Below are positions 11,247-23,274 of a stretch of 64,000 nt of DNA, piece after piece (positions within the stretch are counted from its first letter, which is position 1; the number at the start of each line of letters is the position of its first letter). The notes under the pieces were generated by a model. It was not told where the DNA came from and searched no databases. It was given only the letters and a program-made list of their open reading frames with translations. Origin of the DNA: Strigamia acuminata. Its lineage: Eukaryota > Arthropoda > Chilopoda > Geophilomorpha > Linotaeniidae. The DNA lies in NCBI GenBank assembly GCA_949358305.1, contig OX442314.1:19213060-19277059 (forward strand), written 5' to 3'. The position numbers and the translations under genes are program-made.

Positions 11247-14200
11247 ATGAAGCGAGAAAGGTTTCTGATTTACAAATATACTAGAAGGCATGTAAAGACA
11301 TTTTTGCAAATGATACAAGAGAGTAAAACTTGCAATCAGCCTTTAGTAGGAGTGCGCTATATGAATAGCAGTAAACACGTTGCATTCAGAGCTATGTGGT
11401 TTGGTCTTATATTGTGCTGCCTCTCAGTTTGTGGTTATCAAACGCATGAGCGTTTTACTCATTATTTTGATTTTCCAGTTAGAGTAGATGTTGATTTTAG
11501 TGAAAGTACAAATTTACTTCTACCATCTACAACCATCTGTTCCCAAGATACGGATTTATGGGTAGAATATGTCAAAGAAAATCCAAAGTTGCAAGAAGCA
11601 ATGCAATTACATCAGCAAAATCTTCCTTGTGCGAATCAACTCTTCAAATTCTATCAATCTATAAATAAAAGCAACGTTGCAGATATTTGGAAAATGTTCA
11701 ACACCTCTTCGGTTATAGAAGAAAGCAATCTGTGGAAGGTAATGTTTTTATAGCATGAATAATTATTCTTATTTGTTAAAAATTAATTTAGGGAACCAAA
11801 AAGCTTCGCAATGTGAAATCAACGGCTGTCAATTTACCAATGGGCATTTGTACAATGTTTACGTTCGGTAAGTATTTGGAAGAGAAATTATAGAACTTTA
11901 TTTTTATCATAATAATTTTAATTACAAACAGACAATAAAAATAATGATACAGCAGCAAATGAATTGCATGTGACAGTCAGAAAACCTAACGGAGGTTGTG
12001 ATCGAAGTTCGGCAATAATGGTAAGAAATTGCTATGCACCTAGGTGCGGCACAAAAAATTATGAACACGTGAAATTTGTTTGTTTTCAATTGATCTCGTC
12101 ATTTTATGGTTTTCTAACCTATTCCAATCGTTTTTTCACATCAAAATATGCAAGAAACCTTGTTTTTTAACATGGAAACTTTTATTTTTCTCTCGTAATC
12201 AACTAAAATGAAAAAACACCCTGGTTCAAAAAATTATGAACAGTTGGTTAACAATGATTTATGACAATGTAGGCAATGATTTAGTACCATTTAATACCAA
12301 GTAAAGTTACCCTACTTTAGTATGCCTATGTACACCCTGTCTAACATGGAATTAATTAGTGATTTTAATGTGGTGTTAACATGGTCTGCGACGCATTTTC
12401 CATTTGACTGTAAATAAAAATCAGTCTGCTCGAAAAATTGCTAATGAATTGAGTGTAAATGTATAAAATACCACATTTACTTGAGTTTTGAAGAAGAATG
12501 ACAATAGTAAGTAGATGAAAAAGAAGGCAAAACCCTTCCTAAAAAAGAAGCGCAAAGAAGACCTTTGAAAAATACTCATCTTCTTTATTTAAATTATGCC
12601 AATAGTATTTATTGCCATCTGGGTCATTAAGGTTGAACTTTTTTCATCACAGAAAATTATTTTTTTCCATTCTGCATCCCAGGTTTAATATTTTTTTGCC
12701 CACTTTAATCTGTCTTCTTTGCGCTTCTTTTTTAGGAAGGGTTTTGCCTTCTTTTTCATCTACTTACTATTGTCATTCTTCTTCAAAACTCAAGTAAATG
12801 TGGTATTTTATACATTTACACTCAATTCATTAGCAATTTTTCGAGCAGACTGATTTTTATTTACAGTCAAATGGAAAATGCGTCGCAGACCATGTTAACA
12901 CCACATTAAAATCACTAATTAATTCCATGTTAGACAGGGTGTACATAGGCATACTAAAGTAGGGTAACTTTACTTGGTATTAAATGGTACTAAATCATTG
13001 CCTACATTGTCATAAATCATTGTTAACCAACTGTTCATAATTTTTTGAACCAGGGTGTTTTTTCATTTTAGTTGATTACGAGAGAAAAATAAAAGTTTCC
13101 ATGTTAAAAAACAAGGTTTCTTGCTTATTTTGATGTGAAAAAACGATTGGAATAAGTTAGAAAACCATAAAATGACGAGATCATTTCAAAACAAACAAAT
13201 TTCACGTGTTCATAATTTTTTGTGCTGCACCTTAATTGTGCTCCTGTGAAAATAAGTATATCTTAACCATTTACTGGCAGATGACATTTCAAGATAATAA
13301 CTTTAAATCTGATCTGAAACAATTCTGGCACATTCCGACTAATTTCCAAGTGGATGTTAACGTCCAATGGATTAAGGTGGCTGTAATAATATAATACATT
13401 CTTTTTAACTTTTGCACCATTGGCTATTGACCTGTCCACGTCACAAATAAATAATAGAAAAATAGTACGGAGTACTAAAAATGCAACGAGACATCTAATG
13501 TATTCTTCATGCGTTCGTTCCATCGATGAATTCGGATTCGGGGAGGGAGCGATTCACAAGTCAGCCATTAAGTTCAGCAAGATTTGCGTAAGAATTTATT
13601 TAGCATAAACTATATAGGTGGCACTAGGAATGCGCAGCGACACAAATTAACATAGAATTCAACATGGAGTTCAGACATTCCAGTATCTACCTCAAAAGGA
13701 CGTTGATCGAAAAAAGCAACTACCGTATAATATAATAAGGATGATAACGTAATAATGATTTTTATTAGTTAGTCGGGTCTGGGTACGGTTTCAATCACAG
13801 TTTCGAGCACAGCTTCACAGTCTCTGTTCTTGAACTTGAGGTCTTCTTATTGGTTAAGATTACACGATTCAGTTATTTGTATCCTCGAGCTTGTAATGCC
13901 AAACCAATGAAAATTTGTCGCAAGTTTTTGTCTCGTTGTATATAAACATTAGTCTTTTCTTATAAAATTCTTTATTCTTAATGCAGTACAATTTTTTACC
14001 AACAAACAATCGAAGTACAAGTTGCGTTTCTGTGCAAGAATATTTAGATTGCTCAATGTCCTGCCATCAGTGGTTGTACGATCAACTTAATAAGAAGTAC
14101 AATTGGAGTATTAATTGCAAGTAAGTAACATTTTACTTTTACACAATCATAAATACTTGTTGGGTAAGAAGAATCTGGGACTGTGCACAGTTTAATTAAG

Positions 14201-16202
14201 ATAAAACTTATATTTCGTCTGAATATAGATACCCATTTGAGGATGAAGTCGATTTACCCTTGTGCAATACACCTTTACAGAAATTTGAATTTAGTACGTT
14301 AATGGCTTTACGTTTTGATCCATCTAGTTGTCACTGCGTGAGACATTGCGATAATCATGCATTTGATTTAAGCATGTATTATTATTTTAACAAAGATCCA
14401 GGAAGTAATATTAGAATTATAAAACACAAATACGTAACATCGTTTAACGAGATGTACGATTATGATGGTTTTACACTTCTGGGTGATGTTGGTGGAAACG
14501 TTGGCCTTTTATTGGGATTATCGGTTCTCTCGCTGTGCGAAATATTGAATTGCATATTCTTACGGATTAAAACACAGAGAAAACTTAGAATTTTTAGAAG
14601 GTCCCTTCCAAATAAAAAAATGTGGTCTATATTTAAAAAAGAAATGATTAGAATTAAGATGACTCAAACCCATGCATCAATACCACTGACCCGATTACTG
14701 AAAGATAATCAGTTAAAAACTTTGAATATTTTGATGATCAGCATTTATTTCGCGCTTGCAATTCTATGTTCATCTTTTACTTGGGACAGAATGCGCTTTT
14801 ACTGGAAATATCCCACTAAAAACATAGTAATAGTCGATAAGGATAAATGGGTTACATTTCCAACAATCACAATATGTGCAGCAAATACATACGTTGGGAA
14901 TCTAAGAAAATTATATTATGAAAAAACTGGCAAAAGAACTTGCATGACATTAGATAACTACGTAGATATGGCTGGAATCTCAATTAAAGAGATGTGGGAA
15001 AAATCTGCAACAAGTTCTTTAATTTACCACCAACCACCATATGCGCAAAGTTATCCTTTGGATTATGTAAATATAATTTTGATTCCATTATATTAGAAAT
15101 TATAAACTTTTTGTTTAGGAGTTTTTTGACATTGAGAAATTTGATCGATATATGATGAATGCAACTACAACCTATTCGAATGTTTCGACCATTTACGGAA
15201 ATTGTGTACAATATGACAGAGGTAGAAAAATAATATACGAAAATAAAAGATGAAATTATAAAACTCAACATATACGGTAATTTAGGTAAACAATATATGT
15301 TTGGAACTACAGCGACGTTTTCAAAAACAATATTGAATCGTATTAATGGCTCTGATTGCGAACCTTTAGTGATATCTGTAAGTGAAAGTCTTCTATTCTA
15401 CTTGTATCAATAAAAACATCGTTCCAAATTTACAAATGCATTTGTTACTTAGATTTTTCTATCGCCTAAAAATTGTCCAATGCACTTTGGGTTGTTAAGT
15501 AGATTAGAAGTACCAGTGAATAGAGTTTCAATTATTACATTGAAATACAGAAAAGTAAATCGTGTAGTCTTCACAATAAAATAAATCGAAAATTCAGTAA
15601 ACAACTTATTCAACTTATTCATTTTTTTAGCTGTACAGATTGAAGACTCCCAATTACAATTGCCAAGGAAGGAAAAAAGCTCTTAAATGTTTTACCGCAT
15701 GTCGTGAAGAAATACTAATGAAAAAAATACCATGCAGGAAAGTTTGCATTTTTGTACTTAAACTATTGTATCATTGATTTGAGTAGTATCAGGTCTAATT
15801 TAAGTTCATTATTCTAACAGATTGCCCTTTATGCCTGAAAGTAATAAAACTGTATGCTGCACAAATTCAAGCTTTGCAATCATTGCAAAAAGAATGTACG
15901 ACAAAATCTATTTAAAGAAAATGACAAATGAAGAATGTTATTGTGTTTTACCTTGCACCGAAGATGTGTACGAATATCATGACTTCAGTGAGCCTCAAGA
16001 GGAAATGCACACTTTCATCAGTATATTTTTCGGCTCGACTCTCTTTGAAACTATACATGAAAAATACTGCTATGAGATAATCAAATGTATCTGCGATATC
16101 GGTTCCATTCTCTCAGTTGGTTTAGGTTTTTCGGTTTTAGTGTTTTTTGAAACACTGCAATATATCACTGAAAAAGTCTGCCGTTTGATTCATATAACTT
16201 AG
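11247..16202 (+). CDS. two-domain DEG/ENaC channel, copy 1 (intact)
   Basis: Eleven exons join in phase to 836 residues: 11247-11738, 11792-11867, 11932-12020, 13281-13376, 13987-14120, 14229-15066, 15119-15221, 15286-15377, 15453-15554, 15631-15737 and 15821-16202. Domain 1: TM1 (about 55-75), LLLPSTTICSQD, cysteine-rich loop ending CHCVRHC, TM2 with GLLLGLSVLSLCEI (about 379-403; filter GLS). A cytosolic linker of about 55 residues follows. Domain 2: TM1 (about 462-481), VTFPTITICAAN, a second loop with CYCVLPC, TM2 with SVGLGFSVLVFFET (about 798-822; filter GFS) and a 14-residue tail. The family forms trimeric sodium channels at the plasma membrane; a covalent pair of subunits is unusual. 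The final intron needs a GA donor; the other nine are GT-AG. The start matches that of copy 2; an ATG five codons upstream is also in frame. Intron 3 holds a fold-back element. Ligand unknown. Confidence 0.85.
12050..13236. repeat. fold-back element in intron 3 of channel copy 1
   Basis: Two arms of about 500 bases are near-perfect inverted copies around a spacer at about 12575-12705. The outer ends read GGTGC-GCACAAAAAATTATG (left) with the inverse on the right; a related CAAAAAATTATGAAC block is nested about 180 bases inside each arm. The end sequence resembles Tc1/mariner-type termini, but a clean TA duplication could not be confirmed. No transposase. The host gene still splices from 12020 to 13281 on paralogue evidence. 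Confidence 0.7.
15738..15820 (+). other. GA-AG intron of channel copy 1
   Basis: The exon ends CAG and the intron begins GAAAGT, i.e. the canonical GTAAGT with A at position +2; it ends TAACAG before ATTGCCC. Joining here gives Cys-Arg-Leu-Pro-Phe-Met in frame, as in all paralogues. Using the GT four bases downstream instead shifts the frame and meets TGA six codons later, before the last membrane helix. The same arrangement is at 26180-26255, 33559-33621, 48656-48715 and 54708-54775 in copies 2, 3, 4 and 6. Confidence 0.8.
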
Positions 16203-17317
16203 CATGCTTTCAAAATGTAGCCTACACGACACTGTAATAATACATTATGTGTTAAAAGTACACATTCTATAACATGTGTACAGAATACTGTATTTGTAGA
16301 CAATATTCTGTGTAACTGCAGTTTATGGTTTCAAATTTATACCTCATATAATTGTAATGTACACTTTAAGTAAGTTGCAGTAAATCGAGCTTTACAAATA
16401 TAGTTTAGTTTGTTGAATATAGATATTTGAGTATTTCTCTGCTGTTTAATATAAAAAATTAACTGTTGCAATTGCGCTTGCTAATTTTTCTGCAGCACAG
16501 GAATTATGAAATAAATTGCATTATCAGAAAAAATGTTGGAAATAACAGCTTTGACTTGTCTCCATTTACAAACTTCAATCGAATAGTTCATAATAAATGT
16601 TTAATGAAAATAATAATAATAATCATTTCAAAGGAAATCGTAAGTGAAATCAACTTTGAAAGTGTTGGAGAAAGGAGAGAAAATGTTGAAAACTGATCAT
16701 TGCGGGAAGATAAAAGTGTTGCAATAAAATAATATACCAGTGAGTAGATTGATAAGAATTGCTGAAGCTAAATAAATTATAAACTTTCAAGCACACGACT
16801 CAATCGTATCTGAATTACAATCGGTATTGGTTTTATTTGTGTAAAAAAGCATTCTAGGGCGGCAAGTCGATTATAGCGACGTCGACCCCCAAATAATTCA
16901 AAGTTCTATGTGCAAAGTATTTATTTGAACTAAACTGTAGGCAAAGCACAATAAATAACAAGACAAACAAATGTAACTTTTGTAATGTCAGGCTGCTTAA
17001 AATATACAAGACTAACACAGAAGCTGCAAATTAGAGTAGCTATGGCACAAAAGATCGGTCCCCAAGTTTCCGTGTCAACTTGCGAGATATATTTTTATCA
17101 AGTAAGCAGAATCTAGCTGTTTAAGTATTAATGACATATTGTGCTGGAGCAGTGTGTATGAGAACTGATTGAAATGATAACTCAAGAAATGTGTTTTTCC
17201 ATACTATCTTTACAATCAGTATCGATACAATGTAGTATTTGAAATAATATAAAAGCGTGAGTTTGTGCGACAAATAGCACATGCAGTTTAGTTGTCATTT
17301 CATCAACTTCATTTACA
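16203..17317. other. intergenic between channel copies 1 and 2
   Basis: About 1.1 kb without a recognisable gene. AATAAA at 16722-16727 is a possible poly(A) signal for copy 1. Upstream of copy 2, a block around 17155-17230 (GAGAACTG, TTGAAATGATAA, CAATC) parallels the block at 11100-11180 before copy 1, as expected of a duplicated promoter region. Confidence 0.45.
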
Positions 17318-18549
17318 ATGAATGGTCGAAAATTTTTAATCTACAAAAACACCAAGAGGCAAGTAAAGATCTTTCTTCGCATGGTAGAAAATAGGCAGAA
17401 ATACACCCTACCTCTTGTAGGGGCATCTTACATTATGAGCAGTAAGCATGTTGTCTTTAGAGTCATGTGGTTTAGCCTCGTAGTATGTTGTCTCTCAGTC
17501 TGTGGATATCAAACGCGTGAGCGTTTTGCATATTATTTTAATAATCCGATTAGAGTAGATGTTAATTTTGAAGAAAGTACTCATTTACTTCTGCCATCTA
17601 CAACCATCTGTTCTCAAGACACGGATTTATGGGCACAAAATGTCAAAGAAAATCCAAAGTTACAAAGAGCAATAAATTACAATTTCCAAGATGTTCCTTG
17701 TGCTAATCAACTGTTACAATTTTTCTACGAAATAAATAAAACTAATGTTGCAGAAATTTGGAAAATGTTCAATACTTCTTCAGTTATAAAAGATAGCCAT
17801 TTATGGGAGGTATGAAGTATATTGATATTGTAATCAAGTGTTCTCCACATACTAAAATTAATTTAATTAGGGAAAGAAACGACTTCGCAATGTGCATCAA
17901 ACTGCTGTCAATTTACCAGTGGGTATTTGTACAATGTTTACGTTTGGTAAGTATTTGGAAGAGGAATGAGTGAACTTTAATTTTATTCTGTTTGATGCTT
18001 TGCATTGATCAATTACAGGTAATGAAAGTCAAAATAAGAAAAAAAATGAATTGCATCTGACAGTCAGAAAACCTGATGGCGGTTGTAACAGAAGTTCAGC
18101 AATAATGGTACGCATTTAATTGTGTTTCGGTCTGGAGTATATATCTTGGCATTTACTGCAGATGACGTTTCAAGAAAACAATTTTAAATCTGATCTGAAA
18201 CAATTCTGGCACATTCCAACTAATTTTCGAGTGGATGTTCGTGTAAAATGGATTAAGGTAACAATATTGTGCACACGTACAGTTTCAGTGTTGAATGCGC
18301 AAAAATCATTTTATTCTCTAAAATTAATAATTATTTGACAAAACAGAATGACCACAAAGAATTTTTTTTACAAAAACGTAAAAAATCAAGACTACCGGTA
18401 CCGTATTTCATTTCATGCTGATTATTATTAGTGTTCCATAATAAATGGAAAATATACAGTACGGTACTTATATGTTTACAACATTTGTAAACAACATTTG
18501 TGTGATATCCACTGTGTTGTGTGGAATAGATGTTTGTAATCACTTCGGG

Positions 18550-19570
18550 CCTGAGTCACAAGTGAAACTAGTGGAAAAAGAACTACGCTACAAAGTTGGC
18601 TACGTGTTTATTTACAACAAAGGTGGGTTGCCCGGTAGATACCCGGCAACCTTACAATGATCGCTTAGCGGAACGATTTGCGGATGCAACACTCTTCCCC
18701 CCTCACAAGATGAAGCCTGTGAACCAGAAGATAGTGTTGGCCATGAGGAGGGTGCATCCAACAAGCAACAGAGTGGCGACCTATAGTCGTCAATGCGCAG
18801 TAGACAGCAAACGCCAAAGGGTGGCCGCGAGCAAGCATCCAAAGGAGTTGGCAACAAATGAGCACCTGATGGTCGGTGACGAGATGGCGCCAGAAAAACG
18901 GCGATAATTGAGCACCAGACGATGGCAAATGGCGAGCGCCAAAAGGTAGCAAAAAGCGGCTGATGAACATCGGAGGCAAGCACTTGGGCAGCGAAAAACA
19001 TGGCTCTTCAAAGCAGAATGTGACCATTTCTTTTCACCTATAAGGTTGACAATTAAGCACATGAATTAAATAAATAGTCAAATGAATACTGTTAGGGCTA
19101 AACAAAGAAAGAAGAGAAAGGCGCGAGAACAACCAACGGAATTGTTCGCGCGCAGAAACAATAGGTTGAGAAAATGGCGGCAACGAATTTGTGTAAATAC
19201 ACAAACGGGTGCAAAATCGTGATATTTCGCGGGTTGATTCGACTGTGGAGCCGGAATCGTGGCCAGCTATATAGCTAGGCCGAGGTGGAAAAACGAGGTG
19301 TAAACTTCGAGACGAAACGGAAATCCTCCGTTGAAAACTCACGAATCCAACTGGCGTAGTTCGCACTGTCGAATCGGTCTTCGGGTCCGCTTCATCTCGG
19401 TAAATTACCGTCGGCATTGGCGCAGCAATGGTCTTTGGGCTTCGTCGGGGGCGGCGGGCGTTTACTCCGCAGCCTTTCTTTGAGGAGGTCCGGGAAGGAT
19501 TCGTCTGACAAGTGAGTAGTTGTTCAGACAAATCAAGTTGAAACTTGGCCAACTCTTTTATCACCGGTCA
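18550..19570. other. G+C-richer insert in intron 4 of copy 2, unclassified
   Basis: About 1 kb of clearly higher G+C than its surroundings, with overlapping open frames on both strands that show no protein-like motifs. It is absent from the same intron of copies 1, 3, 4 and 6. It may be a captured or retroelement-derived segment; I see no terminal repeats. Confidence 0.35.
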
Positions 19571-19622
19571 AAACAATGCAAATGTAGCAGAGCTGTGACA
19601 GCGTGGTGAACGTGGTGAGACG

Positions 19623-19848
19623 TATACTCAAAACCAACATAACTTTGACCTATTTCACTGGTGTAGTGGCACAAAAAAGTAGCCCAAAACACCAGAATTG
19701 TAATCGAACTCCAGACATTGTGATCGATTACCAACATTGTCAAAGGTGATGCTTTGACACAGAACTACTTTTCCACGTAGTATAACACAGTACACAGTTA
19801 GGCGAAAACCAGCTGAAATAGGTCAAAGTTATGTTGGTTTTGAGTATA
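19623..19848. mobile_element. TA-flanked MITE, 226 bp
   Basis: A 35-base terminal inverted repeat starts TATACTCAAAACCAACATAA on the left and is mirrored on the right, with TA at each outer end as in Tc1/mariner-type elements. The interior has no coding frame of interest. It lies in intron 4 of channel copy 2. Confidence 0.7.
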
Positions 19849-21476
19849 GGCAAAGAGTGAGTAATAATCCTAATAAACAAATTTATTACTTAAAATTTGG
19901 CCGGAAAATCGGCCAAGTGCGCATGCGTGGCGTGCACCTGGCACACTTCATGCCTAGCTACGGTGCAAATTAGGAGCTAGCCATAGCAACCCCCCAATTT
20001 GGCAGTTTGGTTTCCATGGCAGTCGTAACCTTCTGTCTAACAGCCGAAAGCATTTGGCATTTGTGCAAATAAAATGAGTATTTTATTCGCACAAACAAGA
20101 AAATTCACGTTATTATTTTATCAAACAATTCATTAAATTCATCAAAATAAATTGATTCCTCAAATTACCCATTTTTTTTAGCATTTCCAAATAATTAGCA
20201 GGGACAGGAAAATGATTTTGTCACGGGCACGTCTACCCGCCTATTTTTAATTTAGAATAACCCAATCTTATTTCTTATAATATTTTCTTGTTTCTCTCAC
20301 TTGTGATGATTCATCTCTATTGCTCATCTTCATTTAATGAATGCGCAATCTGGATGATGCGCATATCATTATTTTTACAATCGAACTCTTATTTTCACCT
20401 TTCCACCCCCTTTTCTTAATTGATCTGACCAGTCACATGACTGAGTTTTCCTCTTTCCAATCATCCTAAGTTTAATCACTTCTTCTTATGCTCTCTATCG
20501 GATAACACCCATTTCCCTTAGTAACATTTAGATTTAGTCTGCTATTATTTGCGCCTTCAACAAGCGCTCCTACATCTAACCCTATTGCGCTATTTTCAAT
20601 GCCGCCATCTTTTATATTATCACTGCCCGATGATATCCCCTTTCCACTTTAGGTTAATATCACCGTGCTTCCATTCTTTTACGACTACAAACATCCGCCG
20701 TAAGCAAGGAACTGTCCAATATAAATTATGTTAGTCAAACGCGAGTATTAGGTTTCCTGAGTTTCTGGATGTCCTCATTTGAAGGAAACAAGGTTTAGGG
20801 AAATCTACGAACTTTGCCCATTACTATTGCGCGAATTAGTTTTTGCGCGATATTGTTAGGAATTAATTATACCAACAGAATTAATCGTGACAATTTATTA
20901 TACGATTGTTTAGATTAAACAAGTTAAATCATTATTTCATTTTACTCAAATTTTCACAAATAAATAGGGACATTTAGAATCACAACAAGTATTAAATTAT
21001 ATATTTTAATTTAACATAGTACAATTTTGTTTCAACACCTGGCCAAGATTGCGTTACGATGCAGGGATATTTAGATTGCTCAATGAAGTGTCTTAGCCGT
21101 GTTTATGATTTGTTCACAACTAAAAAAATATTTATTTGCAAGTATGTTATATTTTACATGTTACAAAAATTATCTGATTCCTTATCCGAAACCATTGTAC
21201 AATAAATTCTCTGATGCATCAGTCTCTATCATGATGCAGAGCAAGGGGTTTAGATAAATGTAATGATGTAAAATTCAATGCCGGTGTTATTATTACAACA
21301 CATTATAATTGACAGAGACACAAAACTACAAAACTGTAGTTACCGGTATGTTGCTAAAAGAACGAATGTGGCATGCAAGGTGAGTTAGAAGTAAGAACTG
21401 ATTTATTCAGATAATAGGAGTGGGGGGTATACTGTAAAGTCCTATGGACGTTTAATGCAGTCCTAACGTTCACGTG

Positions 21477-21695
21477 TTAAGCCTGGTTCACACTTGCGGA
21501 TATGTTGCGGAATTGTTGCATCCGCGGTTTGCTACAATGAGCTGTGATTGGCTGCGGAAAAAAAATTGCGCGGAAAACTAGAAAATATTTCTAGTTTTCC
21601 GCGCGATTTTTTTCCGCAGCCAATCACAGCCCATTTGCAGCAAACCCCGGATGCAACGTATCCGCGGCGTATCCGCAAGTGTGAACCAGGCTTAA
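21477..21695. mobile_element. TTAA-flanked fold-back MITE, 219 bp
   Basis: Nearly the whole element is one hairpin: GCCTGGTTCACACTTGCGGA at the left is mirrored at the right, with centre near 21585. TTAA stands at both ends, consistent with a piggyBac-like target preference. It lies in intron 5 of copy 2. Confidence 0.7.
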
Positions 21696-21864
21696 CGGAC
21701 GTTACGGTCTGGCGGGAATGTTTGTCATTTTAACAAAAACAAATAACATACCGGTATGTTGCAACACATGAACGTAATTTGAATGCAATGCAAATAGCTA
21801 CAGTGACGAAACATGTTCCATTTGATCAGTGCTGTACTGGCCTGACGGGATACCGGAAATTTCC

Positions 21865-22800
21865 CGGTGGGCCCGTGACCACAGATTAGGGGAAAACACA
21901 GATGCAACACTTGCTTCAAAATCCTTTGTTCAGCGCATGCTGTGAAGGTCAAGTTGCACAGCAGCGCGCCAAGCGCTAATCACGGTACTGCGCACAGAAT
22001 AACATTGCCGTATGTGAGAATTGTTTGATTTTTTTACATGACAACATGTAATCTTTAATCATTGAAAATTGAATAATAAAATTTTACATTTTATTAATTG
22101 AAAATGGAAAAATGTAAGCACTACTGCATTCAAACAGTACTGTTCAATGTTTTTGATTTAAATTAAATATACTGTATATTAATCATTATTATTAGTTGTG
22201 GGCAGTGTTGTTTAATAAACGTTTCTGGTGTAGTTTTCTCCACTCTTTCTGTTGGTGTATAGTTTTAGACGATCTGAGCCTTCGTTCTTGAGATATTTGC
22301 GTTAAAACATAGCGAGTTGGGACAGAAATTGATGAAATATGCAAATATCTCAAGAACAAAAGCTTGGACCGTCTAAATCTATACACCAACAGAAAGAGCG
22401 GAAAAAACTACACCAGAAACGTTTATTAAACAACACTGCCCACAACTAATAATAATGTTTAATATATACGGTATTTAATTTAAATTAAAAGCATTGAACA
22501 GTACTGTTTGAATGCAGTAGTGCTTATATTTTTCAATTTTCAATTAATAAAATGTAAAATTCTATTATTCAATTTTCAATGATTAAAGATTACCTGTTGT
22601 CATGTAAAAAAATCAAACAATTCCCATTGCTTTTTGACTAAAAGCCAAATAAATCCAACAATTCTCATGTATGGCAATGTTATTCTACGCGCAGTACCGT
22701 TATTACCGCTGCGACGCTGCGAGCGCACAGCTCAAGGACGTATCAACGTTGATTTCCTGAAGTGTCGCATCTGTGTTTTCCTCTAATCTGTGCCCGTGAC
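21865..22800. repeat. large fold-back element in intron 5 of copy 2
   Basis: Sequence from about 21870 (CCCGTGACCACAGATTAG) to the inner turn near 22310 is repeated in inverse out to GTGCCCGTGAC at 22800. Successive matching blocks include AAAACACAGATGC, the block around TTGTTTGATTTTTTTACATG, and GTTTAATAAACGTTTCTGGTG. Arms are slightly diverged. No coding sequence. Confidence 0.65.
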
Positions 22801-23274
22801 GTTGTGAAATGTTTTCATTTCACATGGTACCGAAATATTATTGCTTTATTTCAGTTGTGAGCAATAAGCTGGACAACCGCCATGTTTAATGCATGCGCAG
22901 GTGTGACGCGCAGTTTGAATTTGACATCAAGATGTCGGGTGCTAACTATAGTTTTGTCTATGGCCGGGATTGTCCAAGATTTTGAACTTTAAGTCACAAT
23001 TTAACAAACATGGCAACCCGACCATGTTTCTGCGCAGGTAAAAATTGCTTTTTGAAAATATATACATACATCAGAGAATTTATTGTATTTGGGAGTTATC
23101 TGAGAAAATAGAATCAAGTTTTTTTAGGTATTTAATTAGATACTTTTATTTTATCTCATAGATATCCATTTAATGACGAACTAAATTTACCTTATTGCAA
23201 TACACTGTATGACTATCTGACTCATACGATAGTTGCATTACGATTCGATCCAATCTTAGAATGTTCTTGCACTA

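Noticed and set aside
15738-15820. Canonical GT donor at GAAA|GT for the last channel intron
   Set aside because: It shifts the frame to an early stop in every copy and drops the last membrane helix; kept only as a possible alternative product.
18596-19564. Several overlapping frames in intron 4 of copy 2 as genes
   Set aside because: No recognisable motif, low-complexity composition and overlapping on both strands; reported only as an unclassified insert.
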